A stretch of DNA of 64,000 nucleotides from NCBI RefSeq assembly GCF_900142475.1, contig NZ_FRAY01000007.1, positions 1 through 64,000 on the forward strand, in the 5' to 3' direction. The stretch is from Fibrobacter sp. UWH4. GTDB lineage: Bacteria > Fibrobacterota > Fibrobacteria > Fibrobacterales > Fibrobacteraceae. Under the pieces are notes generated by a model that was not told the DNA's origin, did not search any database, and saw only the letters and a program-made list of their open reading frames with translations. The translations under genes were made by a program, and so were the position numbers. Positions 17,248 through 25,998 of this stretch are shown here, in pieces (the stretch's first letter is position 1; every line of letters starts with the position of its first letter).

Positions 17248-20200
17248 TTAAAAACCCGATTTTCCGCGGCGTACGCCCCATAGGTAATCGTGCGAGCGGT
17301 GCACCGTATTCTTGCCGTCTACCACAATTTTGACTTCGAGGCGCGCAATATAGACGCCTGTGCCCACCAACCGCCCGTTTTGGGAGCGCATGTTCCAAGC
17401 AAGGAACACTTTACCCTTGTTTTTGAGGCAGCCTTCGTCGCCGTACACTTCTTTGTCGGAACACCTGATGGAACCCGACGTTCCGCCCACATACTGGCCA
17501 AATTGGCTAAAATAATACGTGCGGTAGTAAAGTTCGACTGCATTGTCGGCCACAACCGTCTTTTCGCCGCTGCGGTATTCTTCGAGGTTGTATTCGGTCA
17601 CATCGCCCCGCTTGATTGCCTCGACCAGTTTTTCGCTCACCCCCGCCTCGACAAGTTCGGCATCCAGTTTTCCGCTACGGATCAATTCGAACATGTCGCC
17701 CTGAGTTACTGTCGTAACCCCGCCTATGGTAATGGTCGTGTCGCGGCTCGCTTCGATATTGGCTTCGGTCATGGTCGCAATCACGCCAAGTTCCTGTTCG
17801 CCCACAAAGGCCTTGTAGTTTTCTTCGGTAATGGAACCGTCCAAAATACCATTGATGGTCTGTTCGCTAAAACCGTACGACGTATCCAACAGATTCACGC
17901 GGATATCGTTGAACAACTGCGCAAGCGCTTCTTGTTCGCTAATGTTCGTAATAGTCGTGTCGTAATCGGTTTCGCTCCCTATGCGCGACTTGATAAAGAT
18001 TTCCAGAGCATCGACTGCGTTTTTCGTCTGTTCCACCATGATTTTTGCGATATCGAAATCGAGAAGAGTCCCTTGCACGCCCAAGGAATCTGCTATCTGC
18101 TGGGCAGTCTGTGTCGTACCCGTAATGAGCTTCGGCTGCGTTACGGAATTGTTCTTGATAATGTCGTACGGGTCTTCGCCAAGAGCGACAACGCCCGGAT
18201 TTTCTACGCCGAGATCCTGGTTTCCGGTAATTACGACCCACGGGTTTTCGGCATGCGGCGCATTGCCGACCAAATCACGTGCGGAGCCGCGAGGCGCAAA
18301 GCGAATCATGTCCCCGGCATTCGGGAGCACCGCATCCATTTCGCTTACGGCATAAACCAGCATCATTTGCGTACCCAAACCGCTCTGCAATACAGGCTTT
18401 TCGGGTACCTGATTCGAGCCCGAACGTATGCAGGTGAGTTCAAACATCTCGGCAAAGGCGGCCCTGGATTCATCCGCAATCGCTTCGCTAAAGGTAATGT
18501 TCAAAAATCTATTCCCGTCTTTGTTTTCGGTTTTCGAAGCCGCAAGAATAATGGGGCCAACGCCATCGGCAACAGGTTCATTTTCGATATAGAAACTGCT
18601 TATTTCGCCTTCGTTTTCGTAGGTGAACCAGTTATTCAAAGTCCCTGTGTAAACACCGGACGCATCGCCCGTAAATTGCCTGCTGCCAAAGCCGCAAACG
18701 CTCTTGCTGCATCCTTCGCCGGTCATGTCTTCAGCCGTGATCACGATATCGGTTTCGTTTATCACCTTGAATTTCGATGTCGGTTGGAACGATTCGCCAA
18801 AGGTAAACTGGATCGAATCAAGTCGGCTATTGCCCATGATAGAGCGCTCAAAATGCACATACAAACTATCTGCACGGCCGTCACCGTTTCTATCTACCAC
18901 AATGGCGCGTTCTACACGGGGTGCAGGCGGTTCGGCAAATTTCAAGTTACTCCACACCGAAACACCCGCTGCAGCGCCCTTGGCCGTAAGGTTCACGCCC
19001 GACACAGGGGAATTCGCATGTACGTAGAACGTGGCGCGACCGTTTTCGTCGAGAGTCACGGCATTGATTTTCTTGCCGCCCACCGTATCTAAAATATCGA
19101 TATCCGGGTTCGAGAAAGAAAGGTTAATCTTGCGGTTGTAATTGTTGACCTTCGCCCATTCTTCAAAGAAGGTAATGTTCACCTGGTAAGTCGCATACGC
19201 CCAGGGGCCAATTTGGGCGGTGTCGCCCGAAACCTCTTTACCGAGAATCGTCCAGTCTTCTTTTGCAAACGCGACACTCGGCACAGAATAAGAGGGCACC
19301 GTAATTTCGACCTTCACCATTTGACTCGGGTCCGCCTTGAGCGTGATCTCTAAAAAGTAATGGCCGGGGGCAAGCGCAAAGCTAGAAACAATCGCCGCAG
19401 AGTCAATGGAGAACGTAGAATCGCTCGTAATCTTGATACCTTCGTAATGGGTGCCAATGCCCAGAATTTCTGGCCCTGCGAGATTTCCGCCCGTAAGCTT
19501 GAAGGTAGACACGCCACCGGTCGTATCGAGCTCGGTAGAATTTGCATCAAAGTTGCAAGAAAGCTTGTTCGTCTTGTTTATCTGCCAGACTTCGTAAGTG
19601 GTGCCGCCGTCACGATTGTCCGACGACAAGAAGATTGACGCATCAACCTGCAAATCAATCGAGGTATGCATGCGGAAATTCGAAGAGCCCGTATGGCGTT
19701 CCACATAGAAAATATGGAAGTCGTAGATTTTGCCGGGAACAAGCATGTCGCCCGTATTCTGCCCGATGGTATCGAGATCCACAGCGCCCGCCACCTGGCC
19801 ATGCTGCCCACCAATGTCTACCGCCAGGCGGTGGTCGATAAACACCCACACATCGTCGTCACCGTAAAAATCAAAATACTGCCCCGGAACGTATTCGAAG
19901 GTCGCCTGGATTTTTGCGGCATAGCCGAAGTTATGCTTTCCGATTTTTGTTCCCTTCAGTTGGTCGTAATAAGGGTTCGGAACCGTCTTCGCTTCGTCGA
20001 GAAATTCAAAATCGTCCAGCAGGAACATACCGTCCGAATTGGCCTCGTTGCCTTTAGAAATCTGGTCTTTGGAAACTTCAGCAAGCCAGAAACCTTCGTC
20101 GTCCATAGACACGTAAAGGTCGCGGCAAGTCATGTTGGTGTACTCGTTGCCTTCGTCGTCTTTGGCAATGACTTCGGGCAAAAACCAACTGTCGAGATGT

Positions 20201-20838
20201 TCCGTAATCTTGCATTTTTCGGGGAACGGATCTGCACGCACAGGGACTCCGTTTTCGCCGAGGTTGTATTCGACCATGCCTGTGACGGCCTTGTCCTTGC
20301 CGGAACATCCGCCCGAACCAAAGTCGGCACTGACTCCGTTTGCGGGGTCACCATTTTTGCCGCTACCGTCGCCGGCGCCTTTGGTACCGTGCAGCCAGTC
20401 GTAAACGGTCACGGGAATTTTCTTGAGCGGGCAATCGCCAAGTACGCCAGGGTAGCCCGAAAACTGCGCAGGAACATCGGTCTTGTAGCCCTGCACCCAA
20501 ATGGTGTCCGAAAGTGTCGCCACGGAATCGAGCGATATTTCGCCCGCGGTCATAGGTTCTTCAGTCACCATGCCCTCGGCGCCCACGTAATTCAGGCCAA
20601 CGGTCTGCTTGAAGTAGACGTTGAAATTCTTTTCGGGAGCGTCGACGGTCGCCTTGAACCAGCCACAATAATTGTCAAGCGCAGTCATTGTCGCCACGGA
20701 ATCACCGTTCATGAACAAGACCGCATTGGTATTCGACCACGGCGTAAAAAACACCACCGTCTTTTCTGCCGAGGCAACGCCTGTGCCCAAAGCGGCGGCC
20801 AAGGCCGCCATTTTGAACTTATTCACCCAATTTACCAT
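17248..20838 (-). CDS. fibro-slime domain surface protein 1
   Basis: 1,196 residues: signal peptide, a short starch-binding-like segment (FFTPWSNTNAVLFMNGDSV), then a fibro-slime domain (TIGR02148, about 110-410). The domain includes VYDWLHG, ADFGSGGCSG, GMFLLDDFEF, FDFYGDDDVWVFID and VDIGGQHGQVAG. Long beta-sandwich regions follow, and the C-terminus reads AWNMRSQNGRLVGTGVYIARLE...YLWGVRRGKSGF, an FlgD-like end shared with the other two copies. Fibro-slime proteins of Fibrobacter are cell-surface proteins linked to cellulose adhesion; no catalytic site is seen. Unlike the other two copies it lacks the extra N-terminal domain. Start at 20838; the leader can fold into a hairpin that includes this ATG. 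It sits inside the enzyme island but lacks the shared palindrome. Confidence 0.93.
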   Translation of the reverse strand: MVNWVNKFKMAALAAALGTGVASAEKTVVFFTPWSNTNAVLFMNGDSVATMTALDNYCGWFKATVDAPEKNFNVYFKQTVGLNYVGAEGMVTEEPMTAGEISLDSVATLSDTIWVQGYKTDVPAQFSGYPGVLGDCPLKKIPVTVYDWLHGTKGAGDGSGKNGDPANGVSADFGSGGCSGKDKAVTGMVEYNLGENGVPVRADPFPEKCKITEHLDSWFLPEVIAKDDEGNEYTNMTCRDLYVSMDDEGFWLAEVSKDQISKGNEANSDGMFLLDDFEFLDEAKTVPNPYYDQLKGTKIGKHNFGYAAKIQATFEYVPGQYFDFYGDDDVWVFIDHRLAVDIGGQHGQVAGAVDLDTIGQNTGDMLVPGKIYDFHIFYVERHTGSSNFRMHTSIDLQVDASIFLSSDNRDGGTTYEVWQINKTNKLSCNFDANSTELDTTGGVSTFKLTGGNLAGPEILGIGTHYEGIKITSDSTFSIDSAAIVSSFALAPGHYFLEITLKADPSQMVKVEITVPSYSVPSVAFAKEDWTILGKEVSGDTAQIGPWAYATYQVNITFFEEWAKVNNYNRKINLSFSNPDIDILDTVGGKKINAVTLDENGRATFYVHANSPVSGVNLTAKGAAAGVSVWSNLKFAEPPAPRVERAIVVDRNGDGRADSLYVHFERSIMGNSRLDSIQFTFGESFQPTSKFKVINETDIVITAEDMTGEGCSKSVCGFGSRQFTGDASGVYTGTLNNWFTYENEGEISSFYIENEPVADGVGPIILAASKTENKDGNRFLNITFSEAIADESRAAFAEMFELTCIRSGSNQVPEKPVLQSGLGTQMMLVYAVSEMDAVLPNAGDMIRFAPRGSARDLVGNAPHAENPWVVITGNQDLGVENPGVVALGEDPYDIIKNNSVTQPKLITGTTQTAQQIADSLGVQGTLLDFDIAKIMVEQTKNAVDALEIFIKSRIGSETDYDTTITNISEQEALAQLFNDIRVNLLDTSYGFSEQTINGILDGSITEENYKAFVGEQELGVIATMTEANIEASRDTTITIGGVTTVTQGDMFELIRSGKLDAELVEAGVSEKLVEAIKRGDVTEYNLEEYRSGEKTVVADNAVELYYRTYYFSQFGQYVGGTSGSIRCSDKEVYGDEGCLKNKGKVFLAWNMRSQNGRLVGTGVYIARLEVKIVVDGKNTVHRSHDYLWGVRRGKSGF

Positions 20839-20889
20839 ATAACCATCCCGGAGAACTTTCAAAATGTTCTCAAATTTTATATGGTAAAT
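20830..20889 (-). promoter_or_regulatory. 5' leader hairpin covering the start codon of fibro-slime gene 1
   Basis: Perfect 13-bp arms ATTTACCATATAA (20830-20842) and TTATATGGTAAAT (20877-20889), with an inner stem GAGAAC (20851-20856)/GTTCTC (20866-20871). The ATG (20836-20838) lies in one arm and the GGGA ribosome-site candidate in the loop region. Confidence 0.6.
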
Positions 20890-21006
20890 ATAGTTCTATA
20901 TTAGCAAAATATCCTAAATTAACTAAAATTTAACAGATTTAAGCATAAAACTCAGCATTTCACAGAATTCATGTTCTCAAATTCTACAAAATGTTCTCAA
21001 TTTTAT
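20861..21006. repeat. three direct copies of ATGTTCTCAA upstream of fibro-slime gene 1
   Basis: Copies start at 20864, 20971 and 20991. The first and last extend to AAAATGTTCTCAA(A)TTTTAT (20861-20880 and 20989-21006), differing by one base. The last overlaps the stop of the GH146 gene. Confidence 0.6.
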
Positions 21007-23687
21007 CGTTTTTTCCTGAAAATCGTTGTGCCGTAGCTGAAACCGTCGCGCTGGATTTTCAAGACATACATGCCGTTTTTCATGTCACCAAGGCCGATGC
21101 TGAAGCTGGACTGCCCCGCAGCAAGCGCCTGCGATTTTACCAAGCGACCGTTCACGCCGTAGATTCGTGCGGTATAGCCCTGCGAAAGCGCCGTACCGGC
21201 ATCAATCTGCAATTCCCCGCCGTAAACGCGGGCCTTCAAATCGGGGCGAGCGGCAGGCTTCGCGGCAATTACCTGCGGAGGTTCCTCTGGCTTCGGCTTG
21301 TTGCGCAGCAGACGCACGCCGTAAATACCGCCCACCATTCCCGAACTTGCCGTAAACGAGATTCGCACAATCTTCTTGTCCTTCACCATGTTGTCCGGAA
21401 TCGGGTAAGTCACGTTCACGAATTCGTCCTTGTTCCACTTGCCCGAGATATTTTCGGTCACAAGCTTTTCATCGTCAATCTTGATGTCGAATTCGCGGGT
21501 GCAGCCTTCGTTACCCCAGTAGCGAACCATGAGGCTCAGGGAATCTTCGCTATTCGTCTCAAATTCATAGCTGATGAGTCCACCGTCGCCGCCGCTGCAC
21601 TTGCCCGCGTCGCGGTAGAACTCACCCTGATGCGTTCCCGTCGAAGAATTTTCCGTTTTCATCTTGTGGTCCACTTCGGGCTGCTGCTCGCCGGGCGCCA
21701 CTTTGTCAACCGTCTTCTCGTCGAGCGCCAAGGCCTCTTCCTGTTCCTTTTTCAGGCGTTCGAGAATCGAAGGGTCCGTAAGCACCATCCAGTACATCAT
21801 GTAGCGAGCATCGTGCACTTCGTAGAACGGCTCCAGCAACAGGTTTGCATCCTTCTTGTTTGCAAACAGGTACGGCGCCTTAAAGTGCATCGGTTCGTCC
21901 TTGACGCGCTCCACCTTCGACGGGATTTCTTCCTTCTTGCTCGCAAGCATCGGCGCCTGATCCAGCGACTGCAACGCGCCCGACGCAATATGGCTCCAGC
22001 GGCCGTCATCGGCCACAAGGCCGTTCAGATTTTCGGTTCCGGTCTTTGCCGAAAGCACGATTGGCCCGTGCAAAATCGCCACATAATCGCTCACGCCCGG
22101 CAAATCTTCAGTGTGCGTGTACATCGGGAACAGCACCTCGATTACATCGCCCGACTTCCACGATTTTCCCGCAGAAACATAGCTGGAGGGCTCCGACTTT
22201 TTCACCACGGTATCGCCGTTCACGACAACCTTGAATTCGCCTTCCTTTACCCAGTAGGGGTGGCGAATTTTCATATCGAAACTGCCACTACCCGTAACGG
22301 TAAACTTCGCCGATTCCCCCTTCGGGAAAGCCGTTTCCTGCTTGATTTTCACCTTCTTGTCTTTCCAGTTCAGAAGCGATGCGGCAAACAGGTTCACATA
22401 TAGTTCATCGCCGTCCTTCGTATAAATAAACTGGCTGTATTTCGTCGGGTTTTCCATTCCGGAACCCACGCAGCACCACATGGCCGCATTCACCTTGGAA
22501 TACACCCGATAATGGCGGGGACGCGCAGGAGTGAAGTACACGTACCCGCCATGTCTCGGATGTATTGTAGATAAAATATGATTAAAGAGAGCACGTTCGT
22601 AGAAATCCGCCTGTTTGGCGTCGTGATCCATATTGAACAGGCGTTCCGTGAGCTTGAGCATGTTATAGGTGTTGCACGATTCCGGTCCTTCGCGTTCCTC
22701 CACATACTTCTTGTGATTGTCGAGCGCCGGGAAATGTTCCGAGATGCTGTTGCCGCCAATTGCAATGCTCCTCTTGTTCACCACACGGTCCCAGAAGAAC
22801 TCGGAGCCCTTTACATAAGTCGCATCGTTCGTGAGTTCCGCGATACGTGCAAAACCTACGACTTTCGGCACCTGCGTATTCGCGTGGATGTTCGTGAGGT
22901 TGTCGTTCCCCGCCGCCATCGCATTTAAAAGCCACTTGTGCGACCAGCGCTTGGCCTCTTTCAGGTACTTCTCGTTTTTCGTCAAGGCGTAGGCATCGGC
23001 GTACACTTCGTCCATGCCGCCATGTTCCGTGCCGAGCATCGATTCCATGGCGTTGTCGTTGAGTCCGCCCGTAATCGTGAGGCCCCAGTCGCAAAGGGCA
23101 AGGAACATCGTCTTCGCCTGTTCATAGCCGCCATAGATATAGGCATCGCGGAGGCCCGCAAAAGTCTTGTGAATGTTGTACCACGGCACCCAATAGCCGT
23201 TCTGCGCGCCCGCGTTTCCATTCTTGAACTTGAGCCACATCTGCTTTCCATTCGGAACGCCGCTCAGGTAACCCTTGAAATTGTTGTCCCTGGAATTGTA
23301 ATCCTGAATTGTCTTGAGTTCGCTCAGCACATACTCCAGCCGTTCCTTGATGAGTTCGTCGCCAGTTGCCGCATACTGCATTGCCAAGGCACTCAGGTAA
23401 TGCCCCAGCACATGGCCATCGAGGCCCGCCCAGTTCGAAAACTTGCTGGCCTTCGGCTTCATCCCCGCTTCTTCGTAAAACGGCGCAATTAATTTATCCG
23501 TATCGTAGGCAAGCAGCGTTTCAACATTCAGGTCCTGGCGCTCCTTCAGCGGACCATCGAGCAGCTGCACATCGCCAAGCGCGAACATGTCGGGGTAAAG
23601 CAGGTCTTGCGCATGCCCCTGAGCACACCAACATCCCATTGCAGCAAGGGCAACGCAAGCCATGCGATTGATTTTGATTCCAAACAT
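21003..23687 (-). CDS. secreted GH146/GH127 (DUF1680) beta-L-arabinofuranosidase
   Basis: 894 residues: signal peptide (MFGIKINRMACVALAAMGCWCAQG), a large (alpha/alpha)6 DUF1680 catalytic domain (about 30-420), beta-sandwich domains including a DUF4986-like and a DUF6805-like region, and a C-terminal module (YTARIYGVNGRLVKSQ). Catalytic residues of the zinc-cysteine type are visible: Glu and Cys in GPESCNTYNML and the Cys pair in MWCCVGSGMENP. GYWVPWYNIHK and GGMDEVYAD are also family landmarks. These enzymes remove beta-L-arabinofuranose from arabinans, extensins or arabinogalactan. GH146 seems likelier than GH127 from the domain layout; I cannot be certain. Start at 23687, with AAGGA upstream. 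The shared palindrome and core precede it. Confidence 0.92.
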   Translation of the reverse strand: MFGIKINRMACVALAAMGCWCAQGHAQDLLYPDMFALGDVQLLDGPLKERQDLNVETLLAYDTDKLIAPFYEEAGMKPKASKFSNWAGLDGHVLGHYLSALAMQYAATGDELIKERLEYVLSELKTIQDYNSRDNNFKGYLSGVPNGKQMWLKFKNGNAGAQNGYWVPWYNIHKTFAGLRDAYIYGGYEQAKTMFLALCDWGLTITGGLNDNAMESMLGTEHGGMDEVYADAYALTKNEKYLKEAKRWSHKWLLNAMAAGNDNLTNIHANTQVPKVVGFARIAELTNDATYVKGSEFFWDRVVNKRSIAIGGNSISEHFPALDNHKKYVEEREGPESCNTYNMLKLTERLFNMDHDAKQADFYERALFNHILSTIHPRHGGYVYFTPARPRHYRVYSKVNAAMWCCVGSGMENPTKYSQFIYTKDGDELYVNLFAASLLNWKDKKVKIKQETAFPKGESAKFTVTGSGSFDMKIRHPYWVKEGEFKVVVNGDTVVKKSEPSSYVSAGKSWKSGDVIEVLFPMYTHTEDLPGVSDYVAILHGPIVLSAKTGTENLNGLVADDGRWSHIASGALQSLDQAPMLASKKEEIPSKVERVKDEPMHFKAPYLFANKKDANLLLEPFYEVHDARYMMYWMVLTDPSILERLKKEQEEALALDEKTVDKVAPGEQQPEVDHKMKTENSSTGTHQGEFYRDAGKCSGGDGGLISYEFETNSEDSLSLMVRYWGNEGCTREFDIKIDDEKLVTENISGKWNKDEFVNVTYPIPDNMVKDKKIVRISFTASSGMVGGIYGVRLLRNKPKPEEPPQVIAAKPAARPDLKARVYGGELQIDAGTALSQGYTARIYGVNGRLVKSQALAAGQSSFSIGLGDMKNGMYVLKIQRDGFSYGTTIFRKKR

Positions 23688-23718
23688 CTCGTACCATCCT
23701 TTTTCCAGCACAAGCCAA

Positions 23719-23789
23719 CCAATCTAAAATTAAATCCTGTAGCACGAAAAAATCCCCTGTTCGGGGATTTAGTTTTGTCAAAATTTCAA
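23719..23789 (-). promoter_or_regulatory. shared regulon promoter unit, GH146
   Basis: Palindrome TTGTCAAAATTTCAA at 23775-23789 (one weaker half) and core element CCAATCTAAAATTAAATCC at 23719-23737. The palindrome begins 88 bases from the start codon. Confidence 0.6.
23745..23769 (-). terminator. terminator after the regulator-lipoprotein operon
   Basis: AATCCCC (23751-23757) with GGGGATT (23763-23769), followed on the minus strand by TTTTCG. Confidence 0.8.
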
Positions 23790-23804
23790 AGGGGTGTCCG
23801 GGAA

Positions 23805-25010
23805 CTAACGCTCAATGAAGTTACTGGGCTTGACGCCGTAGAGCACCACATCGTCTATCCAGAATTCTGTATCGTCGTAAGCGGCAATCGAAATCGTCGT
23901 CGTAGCCTTGCTAATCACATCCCAGCCGAGGTTTCCGTAAAGGTCATCGCGTGGCTTAAAGTTCGAAGGCTTTATCACGCGGCGGCTCCATTCACCATCT
24001 GTGGCAAGGGTGTCGTACGCCAAGGTTTTGCCTTCGACATTTGAACTTCCCAGAGTTTCAAAGGCAATCGAGATGACACCAGTTCCGCGAGCATAAAACA
24101 CGATGGAATCCGTCGCCGAAATATCGCAGGGAGACTCCTCCTTGCAAATCCAGGTACCAAAGAAAGACCACTTGCCCACTGCAGCCGAGGATTTCCAATG
24201 CAACGCTCGGCCTTCGCGTCCAGCGCCCGCATCTTCGATAAAGCTTGCGACACCTGCATCCACATCCGGCGTCGTCACCACGTTCGTATCGGTGACGCGC
24301 ATATAGCCTTCCACCGAGATTCCCAAATCGGTAATGAAAAATTCCTCGCTGTCCGACTCGAAATCAAGAATCTTGACGGAATCCGGCTCGAACGCGTAAA
24401 CATAGGCCGAAGTTTCTTCGGCGGCATCGACCGTAGCCGATCCCTCCACCACGCTATCGCCTACAATGTAACGCAACTCATATTCAAATGGCGGCAACGA
24501 ATCCATCGCATAGAAACCCTGAGCGTCCGTCTTGACAAGACGATCCGAACCGTACACCTGAACCCAGGCATAGTCGACCCCTTCGGGCAAATGCACCTTT
24601 CCGCGTAGACTTCCAGTCTTTTCCAAGACAAACCGCACGGAATCTCCGTCCTTGATGTCTTCGGCTGAAATCTTTTTGAACAGGCCTTCGCCAGCATCCA
24701 CCACTTCAAGAGTCGCCACATCGACGGCAAGGCTGTTGATACGAATGCAGCCCAAGGAATCCGTCACGAATTCGCTGAAAAATTCGGCATCCGCGGAATC
24801 CGCAGCAGCCCCCTCGACGCTTCGGACATATTCCGCAGAACGCACGCGCGCCACCACGTTTGCCGCCGGCAACGAATCTCCGCGGACAACCTGAATCAGG
24901 TAGGCATTTTCCGTCTCCACCGTGCTGATTCCGGCCACATCCTTTTCGCCGGAACACGCCCAGAACGCAAGCGACACAAAAACGGCGAGGAATAAAAGAA
25001 ACTTTTTCAT
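23805..25010 (-). CDS. lipoprotein with carboxypeptidase-regulatory-like and carbohydrate-binding-like domains, partner of a TIGR02147 regulator
   Basis: 401 residues. The N-terminus (MKKFLLFLAVFVSLAFWAC, Cys19) is a lipoprotein signal. Residues about 125-200 form a carboxypeptidase-regulatory-like fold (SLRGKVHLPEGVDYAWVQVY, FYAMDSLPPFEYELRYI). Residues about 215-400 form a jelly-roll like that of CBM11/CBM30-type modules (DAGAGREGRALHWKSSAAVG, SIVFYARGTGVISIAFETLG, FWIDDVVLYG). Its ATG overlaps the stop of the upstream regulator gene (ATGA at 25007-25010), so the two are translationally coupled. I infer a surface or periplasmic sensor that binds sugar or another ligand and informs the regulator, but no membrane-spanning link is visible. 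In Fibrobacter such lipoproteins are, as far as I know, regularly paired with TIGR02147 genes. Confidence 0.85.
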   Translation of the reverse strand: MKKFLLFLAVFVSLAFWACSGEKDVAGISTVETENAYLIQVVRGDSLPAANVVARVRSAEYVRSVEGAAADSADAEFFSEFVTDSLGCIRINSLAVDVATLEVVDAGEGLFKKISAEDIKDGDSVRFVLEKTGSLRGKVHLPEGVDYAWVQVYGSDRLVKTDAQGFYAMDSLPPFEYELRYIVGDSVVEGSATVDAAEETSAYVYAFEPDSVKILDFESDSEEFFITDLGISVEGYMRVTDTNVVTTPDVDAGVASFIEDAGAGREGRALHWKSSAAVGKWSFFGTWICKEESPCDISATDSIVFYARGTGVISIAFETLGSSNVEGKTLAYDTLATDGEWSRRVIKPSNFKPRDDLYGNLGWDVISKATTTISIAAYDDTEFWIDDVVLYGVKPSNFIER

Positions 25011-25870
25011 CTTTTCGCCCCCACTTTTTTAGCCTGTGAACCCTTGGACTCCTTGGCAACTTCGGCGACCGGGTAAAAGGCGAACACGAACTGCATCGCG
25101 CGATTCACGTCCTTCACCTCGGCCACCCTCTTTTGCACCTGTCGTCTAAATTCCAAAGTCATCTCGTTCAGGTCATCAAAGCATTCATCGTCCACACCCA
25201 CCAGCAGCGAAGAGATATTCCGCTTCGCAGGCTCCACGGCGACCAGCGCATTCTGCGCAAGCGCCAAGAGCTGGTTCTGGTAGCTGCGAATGGCAGCGGT
25301 CTTTGTCGGCGACCCCGCCGATGTAAAGTTAGCCGTTGTCGCGGCGTAGCGTTCCGAGGCAAGCGGCGTAATCAGCTTTAAATCCTTGAGAACCGCGATG
25401 GCCTCGCGCACTTGGTCTTCCGAGACAGCGGGCGTAATCTGCTTCACCAAGCGTGAAACCTCGGCATGGCCCCCGTTCATTTCGATTAGCGCCCGCACCA
25501 CCGGAATCCACCACTTGCTTAAAAACAGGTATTCGCTCGCACTGAACTTGCGCAAGTCCACATCCTGCAGCGAAAGCGCCATCTTGTAGAGCTTTTCCTT
25601 TTTCGCCTGCGACTTCGCCTTGGCTGCCGCCACCAGGATTTCAAAAATTTCGCCGCTACGCCCCTTCAGGTCCAACAGGTCCTTCGCCAGGGGAATGCTG
25701 TGGTTCGGCAGATGCAGTTCCTTGTTCAGTACACGGAAAATCTGGCTCGTATCGAGTCCCAGCTTCTGCCCCATCATCTTGTAGGAATACAGGGGCATAT
25801 CCAGCTTTCGCTGGGTATAATAATTCTTGAGCAGGTCCCTGTAATCGCTAATTTCGTTGATATTCAGCAT
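25007..25870 (-). CDS. TIGR02147 (DUF4423) family HTH regulator
   Basis: 287 residues, cytoplasmic, no signal peptide. The N-terminus has a helix-turn-helix of XRE-like character (YSKM-type start YSYKMMGQKLGLDTSQIFRVLN, about 28-50). The body is the DUF4423 region (about 110-260: FLSKWWIPVVRALIEMNGG, VREAIAVLKDLKLITPL, a second winged-helix-like segment). TIGR02147 is a large paralogous family first described in Fibrobacter succinogenes; its targets are not established. Here it overlaps by 4 bases with a lipoprotein gene, and its own upstream region carries the palindrome/core unit shared by six neighbouring enzyme genes. This makes it the best local candidate for the regulator of that set, including itself. 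The basic C-terminal tail (KGSQAKKVGAKR) is unremarkable. Confidence 0.88.
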   Translation of the reverse strand: MLNINEISDYRDLLKNYYTQRKLDMPLYSYKMMGQKLGLDTSQIFRVLNKELHLPNHSIPLAKDLLDLKGRSGEIFEILVAAAKAKSQAKKEKLYKMALSLQDVDLRKFSASEYLFLSKWWIPVVRALIEMNGGHAEVSRLVKQITPAVSEDQVREAIAVLKDLKLITPLASERYAATTANFTSAGSPTKTAAIRSYQNQLLALAQNALVAVEPAKRNISSLLVGVDDECFDDLNEMTLEFRRQVQKRVAEVKDVNRAMQFVFAFYPVAEVAKESKGSQAKKVGAKR

Positions 25871-25895
25871 AGGCGCATTCTCGAAAAAAGGTCTT

Positions 25896-25967
25896 CTAAT
25901 TTATAAAATAACCTGTTCTGCCATTAAAAGCTCATCTATATCGAAAAAGCCTTTGAAAAAATGTCAA
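25896..25967 (-). promoter_or_regulatory. shared regulon promoter unit, TIGR02147 regulator operon
   Basis: Palindrome TTGAAAAAATGTCAA at 25953-25967 and core element CTAATTTATAAAATAACC at 25896-25913. The palindrome begins 83 bases from the start codon. Here it coincides with the stem of the GH27 terminator, so it is one of the two weaker cases. Confidence 0.5.
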
Positions 25968-25974
25968 AGGCTTT
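25943..25974 (-). terminator. terminator after the GH27 gene
   Basis: AAAGCCTTTGA (25946-25956) with TCAAAGGCTTT (25964-25974). The minus-strand tail is TTTTTCG. Confidence 0.75.
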
Positions 25975-25998
25975 AACTCAATAAGAAAGGGCCTTAAA

